Below are positions 1 to 5,444 of a stretch of DNA of 6,999 nt, piece by piece. The position numbers were made by a program, and so were the translations under genes. How positions within the stretch are numbered: the stretch's first letter is position 1; the number at the start of each line of letters is the position of its first letter. The stretch covers positions 1-6,999 of the forward strand of contig JAFDUB010000086.1 of NCBI GenBank assembly GCA_019594025.1, given 5' to 3'. The notes under the pieces were generated by a model. It was not told where the DNA came from, did not search any database, and saw only the letters and a list, made by a program, of their open reading frames with translations. The DNA is from Thermoplasmata archaeon (GTDB lineage: Archaea > Thermoplasmatota > Thermoplasmata > Halarchaeoplasmatales > Halarchaeoplasmataceae).

Positions 1-2
1 TA

Positions 3-125
3 TATGCAAACCAGGTCGATGTGACCGGGCTATCTGTCTTCAGGACAGGTAATCTGCGACAAACAGCCGACGGTAAAACGGTAGTTTCCCTAACAGGGTT
101 CGGAGGACTCGCAGGAACCTCTTAA
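3..125 (+). pseudogene. Probable C-terminal end of an IS200/IS605 TnpB (partial)
   Basis: This open frame enters from the left edge of the window and stops at TAA (123-125). Its first residues, YANQVDVTGLSVFRTG, resemble the C-terminal segment of TnpB nucleases, typically of the form [HY]ANADVNGALNIxR, which carries the last RuvC aspartate. The match needs a one-residue gap and the Asn after the Asp-Val is replaced, so the copy may be decayed. The tail after it (to residue 40) has no recognisable motif, as is usual for TnpB tails. Support comes mainly from position: it sits just upstream of an IS605-type right-end hairpin (168-202), where tnpB normally ends. TnpB is an RNA-guided DNA nuclease that helps IS605 elements persist. 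Whether the full gene is intact cannot be seen here. Confidence 0.35.
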
Positions 126-202
126 GTTCCGACCGCTTCCGCAAGGAACGTAAAATAGTCAATCAATGGAAGCCCACTGCTTTGGCTGGGGGAGGAGGTC
201 AC
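20..202 (+). ncRNA. Putative omega RNA (TnpB guide RNA) scaffold at IS605 right end
   Basis: The stretch between the end of the TnpB-like frame and the element boundary is a chain of small hairpins. They are CTGTC/GACAG (34-38 with 44-48), CCC/GGG (88-90 with 96-98), GGAAC/GTTCC (114-118 with 126-130), TTCC-GCAA-GGAA with a GNRA tetraloop (137-148), and the terminal right-end hairpin (168-190). In IS200/IS605 elements the omega RNA overlaps the 3' end of tnpB, ends at the transposon right end, and takes its guide from the flanking DNA. By that rule the guide would begin at 203 (TCATGACCCTCAG...), inside the 3' end of the neighbouring RNase HI gene. The 5' limit is a guess, and transcription is inferred, not seen. 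Confidence 0.5.
168..202 (+). repeat. IS200/IS605-type right-end (RE) hairpin and element boundary
   Basis: The sequence begins GGAAGCCCACTGC, continues TTTGGCTGGGGG and ends AGGAGGTCAC. This is the familiar form of the IS605-family right end: GAAGCCC, a hairpin, then a G-rich strand and GTCAC. CCCA (173-176) pairs with TGGG (187-190), and GC/GC pairs close a TTTG loop, leaving a 2-nt bulge. Imperfect subterminal hairpins at this place are what TnpA Y1 transposase recognises. The element probably ends at or very near position 202. The left end, tnpA and most of tnpB lie outside the window. Confidence 0.6.
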
Positions 203-765
203 TCATGACCCTCAGTATTATTACATTCGGGATATCCCGTACATCCCCAAAATTTACCGTACTTACCGTCCCTTAGCACCATCTCTTTTCCACACTCGGT
301 GCATAGTTTTTTTTCCTTACCTTTGAGCTTCCGGGCTAAGAAATGATCTTCGATGGCCAGCTGCGAAAGCTCGTCTGCCTCCTCGTTGTGCTCCCTACCG
401 ACATGTACTAAATTAACGGACTTACCCTCACCCTCAAAGTGGGCTATCAGGTCTTTTACCTCCCTGTATAGATCCCGAAGGTTACCAGATTTAACAGACC
501 ACTCTCCGTTCACCTGTTTAACTACCAATTGAGAGTCGGACCTTATGATGAGTTTATCAAAGTGCAGGTCGGACTGTTTTATCCACTCCAAACCCTTGAT
601 GATCGCCTTATACTCGGCGTAGTTGTTGGTAACCCGGTCCTCGAGAAGTACGCCGTAGTCCTTCCGAACAGTGTTAGAATCCTTCTTAACTAAATACCCG
701 TAAGATGCCACTCCACCGTTCTTCCCGCGGTATGCTCCGTCGGCATGCAGAATGATCGTGCTCAT
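199..765 (-). CDS. RNase HI family protein with C-terminal topoisomerase-type C4 zinc ribbon
   Basis: This 188-residue protein starts MSTIILHADGAYRG. The RNase H fold fills residues 1-140 and keeps the four catalytic acids: D9 (HADGA), E51 (NNYAEY), D77 (RSDSQ) and D131 (HNEEADELS). It would cleave RNA in RNA/DNA hybrids using Mg ions in the cytoplasm. A basic linker (145-153) leads to a zinc ribbon with C155, C158, C175 and C181 in the pattern CTECG...FWGCTGYPEC, the type found at the C-terminus of type IA topoisomerases and likely to bind nucleic acid. The start at 765 is chosen over upstream in-frame codons because homologous sequence begins there and a TATA-like box (791-799) lies about 30 nt upstream, implying a leaderless message. 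The TGA stop (199-201) lies inside the IS605 right end, so the insertion probably reset the last codons. Confidence 0.9.
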   Translation of the reverse strand: MSTIILHADGAYRGKNGGVASYGYLVKKDSNTVRKDYGVLLEDRVTNNYAEYKAIIKGLEWIKQSDLHFDKLIIRSDSQLVVKQVNGEWSVKSGNLRDLYREVKDLIAHFEGEGKSVNLVHVGREHNEEADELSQLAIEDHFLARKLKGKEKKLCTECGKEMVLRDGKYGKFWGCTGYPECNNTEGHE

Positions 766-790
766 GTTACTCAGCTCAAGATGCATCGTC

Positions 791-799
791 TTTATATGT
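791..799 (-). promoter_or_regulatory. TATA-like (BoxA) promoter element for the RNase HI gene
   Basis: Read on the minus strand this is ACATATAAA, centred about 30 nt before the ATG at 765. That spacing places transcription initiation at or a few nt before the start codon. There is no Shine-Dalgarno sequence in GAGCTGAGTAAC just before the ATG, which fits leaderless translation. Confidence 0.55.
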
Positions 800-830
800 A
801 TTATGATTACATGGTCGATCTCAGTAAATT

Positions 831-838
831 CATTATAC
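831..838 (+). promoter_or_regulatory. Candidate TATA-like element for the HIT gene
   Basis: CATTATAC lies about 25 nt before the in-frame ATG at 860 and about 61 nt before the ATG at 896. It is weaker than the other boxes in this window. If used, transcription would start near 860, giving either a leaderless message starting at 860 or a 35-nt leader before 896. Confidence 0.3.
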
Positions 839-895
839 TCCCCACCGTTAGTAAGTATCATGAGTTTTCATACCCACTTCAAAAAGTGGAAGAAA

Positions 896-1342
896 ATGAC
901 ACAGGAAGAGCACTGTCCCGTATGCAACGCAGAAGATATGCCTGAGGATATGATAGATCTGGCGGATCTACCTCATTCTTGGGTCAATACTTCCCGTAAT
1001 GAATGCATAAAGGGGGCTACACACGTTACCGCAAAATATCACGGGATCGAGCTTTACGATCTAACGGATGAGGAGCTTTTTAACATGATGAAGGACGTGG
1101 CACTGTGCGCAAAGGCCCTGAAGAAGGTGACCGGGGCGGTGAAGATAAACTATGAGATCCATGGAAATACCATCCCACACCTGCACGTTCATCTATATCC
1201 GAGGTACATGGACGACCCCTTCCCCGGACAGCCGATAGATTACAACAGGAAGAGTGACCGATTGTACGAGGAAGGAGAGTATGAGAGGTTCGTTGAGGGG
1301 ATGAAACAGGAGCTTTCTAAACTGTACCATGATATCGACTGA
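896..1342 (+). CDS. HIT-family (histidine triad) nucleotide hydrolase/transferase
   Basis: This 148-residue protein has the histidine triad IPHLHVHLYPRY with H95, H97 and H99. The middle His of such a triad is the nucleophile that forms a nucleotidyl intermediate. HIT proteins hydrolyse or transfer nucleoside monophosphates from substrates such as dinucleoside polyphosphates or nucleoside phosphoramidates; the substrate here cannot be read from sequence. The N-terminal HCPVC pair (C7, C10), with a downstream His, resembles the zinc site of the HINT/CxxC subgroup. The preceding strand-helix KGATHVTAKYHGIELYDLTDEEL is typical of the fold. An alternative in-frame ATG at 860 would add 12 basic, aromatic residues and has a TATA-like element about 25 nt upstream. 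I prefer 896 because family members usually begin a few residues before the CxxC. It is divergent from the RNase HI gene. Confidence 0.87.
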   Translation: MTQEEHCPVCNAEDMPEDMIDLADLPHSWVNTSRNECIKGATHVTAKYHGIELYDLTDEELFNMMKDVALCAKALKKVTGAVKINYEIHGNTIPHLHVHLYPRYMDDPFPGQPIDYNRKSDRLYEEGEYERFVEGMKQELSKLYHDID

Positions 1343-1353
1343 TTGCGAAATCA

Positions 1354-1363
1354 TTTTTACATA
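1354..1363 (+). promoter_or_regulatory. TATA-like (BoxA) promoter element for the ParB-like/GNAT gene
   Basis: TTTTTACATA is centred about 22-23 nt before the ATG at 1381, a spacing that fits leaderless transcription. No Shine-Dalgarno sequence is present before that ATG (GATAGAATACC). It lies only 12 nt after the HIT stop codon, so read-through from the HIT gene is also possible. Confidence 0.45.
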
Positions 1364-1380
1364 GACTCCGATAGAATACC

Positions 1381-2253
1381 ATGGACTCAAAACATACCCG
1401 GCGAGAGAACTTCAAGGACATACTCCTAAGTCAGCTTTATCTGAGTGAAGATAGGCTTCAAGGTATAGATGAACGTGGGGATGTCGAACCACTACCGGTG
1501 AAGAAGGTGGCAGATAAGCTGTTCTTCACCGACGGCCATCACAGGGCCTTCGCTCTTTGGGAAAGAGGTGAGGAAGAGGTGGAGGTGTATGAAGATACGG
1601 ACGATATGGACTGGCTCCAGTACCTGATCTGCGTCGACTGGTGCCTAGAGGAAGGATTAGAGTCCATTGCGGACCTTGAAGACAGGATCGTTTCGGAAGA
1701 AGAGTTTAAGAGATCATGGCTCGATAGATGTGAGGAGATGCACCGGGAGAACGCTTTCAAACACGTTCGTGTAAAGGAAGAAAGGGAACCTAATACAAAG
1801 AGCGAGATCTGTGAAAGCGTTATAAGATCACTGCCTGAATGGTTCGGCATCGAGAAGGCAATAGTGGACTTTATAGAGGGGGTAAAAGACAAGCTGTTTC
1901 TAGCGGTTTACGTGAAAAGCATACCTGTCGGTTTCATCTCTATAAAGGAACATAACGAATTCACCAGCGAAATATACGTTCTTGGTATTGTTAAAGAACT
2001 GCACGGTAGAGGGATCGGTAAAAGATTGTTCGGTGCTGTTGAAAAGCGGCTGCGTCAACAGGGGAAGAAATTCGTATCGGTGAAAACACTGAGTGGATCA
2101 CATCCGGACGAGAATTATAAACGGACCAGGGAATTCTACAGGGCCGTGGGATTCTACCCTCTCGAAGAATTCCCAACTCTTTGGGACGAGGACAATCCAT
2201 GCCTTATAATGGTAAAAAACTTAGAAAATATATTATCGGAGGAGCTCTATTAG
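1381..2253 (+). CDS. ParB-like domain fused to GNAT acetyltransferase
   Basis: This 290-residue protein has two parts. Residues 10-120 resemble ParB/sulfiredoxin-like domains: a DILLSQLYLSEDRL start, EPLPVKK, then FTDGHHRAFALWERG with the DGHHR core at 51-55, followed by a helical part rich in acidic residues (DWLQYLICVDWCLEEG). Residues 140-285 form a GNAT acetyltransferase: a LPEWFGIEKAI opening, the GFISIKEHNEFTSEIYVLGI strands, the acetyl-CoA pyrophosphate loop HGRGIGKRL (208-216, with His where Arg/Gln is usual), and the late FYRAVGFYPLEEFPTLWDEDNPC motif. The GNAT half belongs to a well-spread group of unknown substrate and would act in the cytoplasm. Both halves look intact. The next gene starts 10 nt downstream, so the pair is probably one transcript. 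The ParB-like half is more likely a nucleotide- or ligand-binding module than a partition protein. Confidence 0.85.
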   Translation: MDSKHTRRENFKDILLSQLYLSEDRLQGIDERGDVEPLPVKKVADKLFFTDGHHRAFALWERGEEEVEVYEDTDDMDWLQYLICVDWCLEEGLESIADLEDRIVSEEEFKRSWLDRCEEMHRENAFKHVRVKEEREPNTKSEICESVIRSLPEWFGIEKAIVDFIEGVKDKLFLAVYVKSIPVGFISIKEHNEFTSEIYVLGIVKELHGRGIGKRLFGAVEKRLRQQGKKFVSVKTLSGSHPDENYKRTREFYRAVGFYPLEEFPTLWDEDNPCLIMVKNLENILSEELY

Positions 2254-2263
2254 GATATCTAGT

Positions 2264-3163
2264 ATGAAGTTCGATTATTCAGCGGTGGAGAAATTCCTAG
2301 AATACAAAGAGGGGGAGATCGATATAGACGAGGTCATGGACCACCCAGCCTACAAGGCTATTCAGCATCATGCGGAAACTTTTCACCATGGACTATCCAC
2401 TGAAGACGTTGAAAGAGCATTGAAGGGAGAAAAAACACCCTTCCAAGGAGTGCAGGGGTTCGAAGAAAGAACGGATGAGCTACTGCGATTTATTGATCTT
2501 TTGAAGGAGAAGGAAGGAAAATGGATTAATGTCATTACAACGGAGTTGGACCAAGTTATACCACGAGAAAATAAAGGCGGTATGGTGATCTACCCGGTCA
2601 TAGGATACGACATGGGTATAGGTATCGACGATTGCGTATGTATGAATATCAACTCCTCTCTTTATTTAAATGACCCTCATGAATTCCTGTACATGGCCAT
2701 GCACGAAAGTTCACACGCACTCTACGAGAGAGTTCACGGTTATCCTAAAATAAGTGATCTAGACTCTGTCGATTCGATGATATCTTTTTTCAATACACTT
2801 CTACATACCGAGGGATTTGGAGTTTACACACCTTTAAACAGAAGAAAGGCCGACGGATCTATGGGAAAATCATCTCACAGATGCCAAGAGGATTACCTGA
2901 TAATTATGGACGAACAGCGATTGAAAAGACATGTTTATATCTACGATTCCTTTAGGAAGGAGCTTGAAAGTGCCCAGGATTGGACTGTAGATAAGTTTTT
3001 GAACACCGCCTTCGGGAAAGATAGGTTTGTTTACAGAGAGGGGGCGGCTATGGTCGTAGGTATTGAAGAGATAGGGGGCGTAATGGGGCTGTGGGATGCG
3101 TTCTACATGGGCTCTGACGAGTTTGTTAACAAATACGATTCGATTCTGGATAAATATAGGTGA
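2264..3163 (+). CDS. Putative zinc metallopeptidase (HExxH, gluzincin-like)
   Basis: This 299-residue protein has HESSH at 147-151 in MAMHESSHALYERVHG, and a downstream LLHTEGFGVY with E183. The arrangement suggests a gluzincin-like site in which H147, H151 and E183 bind zinc and E148 activates water. It resembles uncharacterised putative zinc-dependent peptidase families such as DUF5700, and more distantly the M32/DUF2268 type; I cannot assign a family firmly. No signal peptide or membrane segment is visible, so it is probably cytoplasmic, and the substrate is unknown. The N-terminal 80 residues are helical and charged. The C-terminus (GAAMVVGIEEIGGVMGLWDAFYMG) may complete the fold. It follows the ParB-like/GNAT gene by 10 nt with only a weak GGAT-like ribosome site, implying co-transcription. 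Its stop is 6 bp from the stop of the convergent aldo/keto reductase gene. Confidence 0.8.
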   Translation: MKFDYSAVEKFLEYKEGEIDIDEVMDHPAYKAIQHHAETFHHGLSTEDVERALKGEKTPFQGVQGFEERTDELLRFIDLLKEKEGKWINVITTELDQVIPRENKGGMVIYPVIGYDMGIGIDDCVCMNINSSLYLNDPHEFLYMAMHESSHALYERVHGYPKISDLDSVDSMISFFNTLLHTEGFGVYTPLNRRKADGSMGKSSHRCQEDYLIIMDEQRLKRHVYIYDSFRKELESAQDWTVDKFLNTAFGKDRFVYREGAAMVVGIEEIGGVMGLWDAFYMGSDEFVNKYDSILDKYR

Positions 3164-3169
3164 CCTGCT

Positions 3170-4303
3170 TCAATTTTCGAAGTGATCCACAACCTCCTCT
3201 AAAAGATCCGTTATATTCAATTCCTGAGGACAGTGTTCTTCACACTGGCCGCACCTTACGCAGCTGCTGGCCTTTGACTTGTCCTTCATCTTATGGTAAC
3301 GCTTTTTCTTTTCTTCATATTCGTCGTATATTTCCGCCTGATTGTAGAGTGCGAAGTTGTGAGGTATGGCGACTCCGTTGGGACATGGTACGCAGTAGTT
3401 GCACCCGGTACAATCTACCGGTGAAAGTTCTCTGTACTTTTCAGCCACCCTATCGACAAGATTAATATCCTTCTCAGTGAGTACCCCTACCCCTGAATCC
3501 CCGGCTATCTCCACATTCTCTTTTACCTGTTCCATGGTGCTCATGCCGCTTAGGACCAAGGATACTTCCTCCTGATCCCAAAGCCACCTCAAGGCCCAGC
3601 CTACAGAATTCCAATCTCGTTCCGACTCATTCCATATCTCCTTAACGGCTGTAGGTGGTTCTTTGGCCAGCATCCCTCCTCGCAGGGGTTCCATTATGAT
3701 CACACCTAAGCCTTTAGAGTGGGCATACTGTAAACCCTCCTTACCGGCTTGAAATCTCTGATCAAAGTAGTTGTACTGAATCTGGCAGAAGTCCCAATCG
3801 TAGGTATCAACTATATCTTTGAAAAGATCGACATCGTCGTGGAAGGAAAAACCGATGTAGTCTATCTTTCCCTCTTCTCTTTTTTCCTCCAACCTGCTGA
3901 AGATATCTAATTCTTTATACTTCTTCCATGATTTTGTGCTCAGAGCGTGAAGTAGATAGAAATCGATTTTCTCGACCTCCAGCTTTTCCAGCTGCATGTC
4001 CAGGTATTTGTCGGGATCATCCGATTCCTCGATCTCCCATGAGGGCAGTTTGGTAGCTATCTTCACCTTTTCTCGATAACCGTCTTTCAACACTTTGGAA
4101 ACTAATTCCTCGCTTTTTTTATCATGATAGGGCCAGGCGGTATCTATGTAATTCACACCGTTATCGATGGCGTATCGTATCATCTCCATGGATTCATCTT
4201 CTTTTATTTTCCCACGATCATCCCCATCATATGGTAATCTCATGGCTCCGAAGCCTAGGGCCGAAGGTTTCCAATCTAATCCTTTAAAGTTCCTATACTG
4301 CAT
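3170..4303 (-). CDS. Aldo/keto reductase with two C-terminal Fe-S cluster motifs
   Basis: This 377-residue protein has an aldo/keto reductase TIM barrel over residues 1-285. The catalytic tetrad is visible as D54 and Y59 (YIDTAWPYH), K85 (IATKLP) and H119 (FYLLHAL). It would reduce carbonyl substrates with a nicotinamide cofactor. The C-terminal extension carries two clusters of cysteines: CTGCNYCVPCP (C298, C301, C304, C307) and CVRCGQCEEHCP (C348, C351, C354, C358). The second is a classic 4Fe-4S ferredoxin motif. This architecture matches the COG1453 oxidoreductases of archaea and anaerobic bacteria, where ferredoxin-linked electron transfer is suspected. The ATG at 4303 is chosen over a GTG at 4312 because AGGTGA lies 5 nt upstream of it and family members begin MQYRxF. 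That Shine-Dalgarno overlaps the stop of the beta-propeller gene, so the two are translated from one message. Confidence 0.93.
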   Translation of the reverse strand: MQYRNFKGLDWKPSALGFGAMRLPYDGDDRGKIKEDESMEMIRYAIDNGVNYIDTAWPYHDKKSEELVSKVLKDGYREKVKIATKLPSWEIEESDDPDKYLDMQLEKLEVEKIDFYLLHALSTKSWKKYKELDIFSRLEEKREEGKIDYIGFSFHDDVDLFKDIVDTYDWDFCQIQYNYFDQRFQAGKEGLQYAHSKGLGVIIMEPLRGGMLAKEPPTAVKEIWNESERDWNSVGWALRWLWDQEEVSLVLSGMSTMEQVKENVEIAGDSGVGVLTEKDINLVDRVAEKYRELSPVDCTGCNYCVPCPNGVAIPHNFALYNQAEIYDEYEEKKKRYHKMKDKSKASSCVRCGQCEEHCPQELNITDLLEEVVDHFEN

Positions 4304-4308
4304 AGTAT

Positions 4309-4314
4309 TCACCT
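4309..4314 (-). promoter_or_regulatory. Shine-Dalgarno AGGTGA that decides the aldo/keto reductase start
   Basis: On the minus strand the sequence reads TAAGGTGAATACTATG. AGGTGA lies 5 nt before the ATG at 4303 and overlaps the TAA stop (4314-4316) of the upstream gene by one base. The GTG inside it (4312-4310) is therefore better read as part of the ribosome-binding site than as a start codon. Confidence 0.75.
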
Positions 4315-5234
4315 TATTCCTTTACCAAGTACCCCATCCCGTCTGGATGTATGCCTACTTCGATGCGGTCGATCTCTTTCAAGGTTTCCATATCGATAAC
4401 GGATATGTCGTTTGTTTTGTTGTTAGCTACATAGGCGTGCTTATCATCTTTATCGAAGACAACACCTCCGGGCCACTTACCCACGGGTATCCTCTTTACC
4501 TCCCACGGGACCATCTCTCCGTCTCTGTGGAAATCACTCAGGATCACGGATACTTCGTCGGACTCCCTGTTCGGTATGAAAGCGTACTTACCGTCGTGTG
4601 AAAATATGATCCGTATGGGAAGAGAACCCAGCCTTCTTTTGTGTACGGTTTCATAGTCTTCAGTATCGATCACGTAAAGTGTGTTGTCCTTCTGGTTGGC
4701 GACGTAAACCGTTTCACCGTCTGGATGTACCGCTACACCCTCCGGACCTTCACCCACCGGGAAATGATTGATTATTTCCTCCGTATCCACGTCGATCACG
4801 GTTATGTTCGCGCTGCCGATGTTAGGTACATAGACCGTCTTTCCATCGGGTGAGAATGATATCATGTGGGAATGTTTCTGATATGTTGGAAAGTGCTTTA
4901 CGATCTCGTCCTTCTCCGTATCGACGATGAATATCATGTTGCTGTAGGTGGACGCCATGTAGAGTTTCTTACCGTCCTTCGTTATACCCACACCATGTGG
5001 GAATTTGAAATCCTCATGCTCCAGGGTTTTTACGATCTCGAAACTTTCGTTGTCCAAAACGTTAATTCTGTTTCCCAAAGAACAGGTGACGTAGGACTTT
5101 TTACCGTCCGGCGTTACCGCTATTTCATGGGGGTTGTGCGCGGTATCGATCCTCTTGACTTCCTTCCTTGTCTCCAAATCCACTATGGATAAACTGTCTT
5201 CGTCCTTGTTCAACGCTAGAATGTATTCCTTCAT
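4314..5234 (-). CDS. YVTN-type seven-bladed beta-propeller protein
   Basis: This 306-residue protein consists of repeats of about 40 residues. The diagnostic turn DGKxxYVxN recurs as TPDGKKSYVTC, TKDGKKLYMAS, SPDGKTVYVPN, HPDGETVYVAN, SHDGKYAFIPN and DKDDKHAYVAN. Each is followed by a strand such as NTLYVIDT or NITVIDVDT. The C-terminal HPDGMGYLVKE appears to close the ring with the N-terminal EYILALNKDEDSLSIVD, giving seven blades (velcro closure). No signal peptide, lipobox or transmembrane segment is visible, so unlike many archaeal YVTN surface-layer proteins it is probably cytoplasmic. The function is unknown; the fold usually serves as a binding platform, and no catalytic residues stand out. 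It is the first gene of an operon with the aldo/keto reductase 10 nt downstream, so it may act as a partner or sensor for that enzyme. That link is inference from position. Confidence 0.92.
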   Translation of the reverse strand: MKEYILALNKDEDSLSIVDLETRKEVKRIDTAHNPHEIAVTPDGKKSYVTCSLGNRINVLDNESFEIVKTLEHEDFKFPHGVGITKDGKKLYMASTYSNMIFIVDTEKDEIVKHFPTYQKHSHMISFSPDGKTVYVPNIGSANITVIDVDTEEIINHFPVGEGPEGVAVHPDGETVYVANQKDNTLYVIDTEDYETVHKRRLGSLPIRIIFSHDGKYAFIPNRESDEVSVILSDFHRDGEMVPWEVKRIPVGKWPGGVVFDKDDKHAYVANNKTNDISVIDMETLKEIDRIEVGIHPDGMGYLVKE

Positions 5235-5245
5235 TTTATCGATTT

Positions 5246-5251
5246 CCTCCT
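5246..5251 (-). promoter_or_regulatory. Shine-Dalgarno AGGAGG for the beta-propeller gene
   Basis: On the minus strand AGGAGG lies 11 nt before the ATG at 5234, a slightly long but workable spacing. Its presence implies a transcribed leader, which fits the TATA-like element further upstream at about 5279-5290 better than a leaderless start. Confidence 0.6.
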
Positions 5252-5278
5252 ATTTACATTTAGAGTTGTAGAGGTGGA

Positions 5279-5290
5279 TTAAAAACCTTT
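5279..5290 (-). promoter_or_regulatory. Candidate TATA/BRE promoter of the beta-propeller/aldo-keto reductase operon
   Basis: The minus strand reads GGAAAAGGTTTTTAATCC: a purine-rich BRE-like stretch followed by a T/A-rich box. A start about 26 nt downstream falls near 5257, giving a leader of about 22 nt that contains AGGAGG. A second T/A-rich stretch (5251-5262) is closer, but it would place the start at the ATG and exclude the Shine-Dalgarno. Confidence 0.4.
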
Positions 5291-5327
5291 TCCAAATTGT
5301 TCAATAGGGATAATTTGGGTTAAAATC

Positions 5328-5351
5328 AGAGACTTTTTATTATCTTCGGGA
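5328..5351 (+). repeat. Left terminal inverted repeat of the insertion sequence
   Basis: The sequence is AGAGACTT, then a T/A-rich middle, then TTCGGGA. It matches the reverse complement of 6973-6996 at 20 of 24 positions; the mismatches are at repeat positions 9, 13, 15 and 17. The similarity fades immediately on both sides of the 24 bp. Confidence 0.85.
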
Positions 5352-5376
5352 AAAGTTGTTAAATGAGAAAGAAGTA

Positions 5377-5444
5377 GGGTTCAGTGAGCATGTCTGGAGA
5401 GATGGCTTTTTTTTGCCATCCAGAACCCAATCCAGGCATGCTCA
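5377..5444 (+). promoter_or_regulatory. Large hairpin in the transposase leader region
   Basis: The outer stem pairs 5385-5397 (TGAGCATGTCTGG) with 5432-5444 (CCAGGCATGCTCA): 13 pairs including one G-U. The inner stem pairs GATGGC (5401-5406) with GCCATC (5415-5420) around a loop of eight Ts. The unpaired side CAGAACCCAAT (5421-5431) is left in an asymmetric loop. It can pair with GGGTTC at 5377-5382 or with the transposase start region at 5486-5498. The poly-T tract is in the loop rather than after the stem, so this is not a usual intrinsic terminator. Confidence 0.7.

Noticed and set aside
766..861. N-terminal extension of the RNase HI gene to an upstream ATG
   Set aside because: The added 32 residues are not RNase H-like, and the extension would place the TATA-like element inside the coding sequence.
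1193..2200. Minus-strand open frames opposite the HIT and ParB-like/GNAT genes
   Set aside because: They have no recognisable domains, and they overlap fully with well-supported plus-strand genes.
3160..3465. Plus-strand open frame after the metallopeptidase gene
   Set aside because: It is antisense to the Fe-S end of the aldo/keto reductase, shows no protein family features and has an atypical, Cys/Pro/Arg-rich composition.
4304..4312. GTG at 4312 as the start of the aldo/keto reductase
   Set aside because: This GTG is part of the AGGTGA Shine-Dalgarno for the ATG at 4303, where family homology begins.
4167..5192. Several plus-strand open frames opposite the reductase and beta-propeller genes
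   Set aside because: They are antisense shadows of genes with clear motifs; the repeated look comes from the propeller repeats read backwards.
5401..5420. GATGGC-T8-GCCATC as an intrinsic terminator
   Set aside because: The T-run is in the loop rather than after the stem, and the stem is nested within a larger hairpin.
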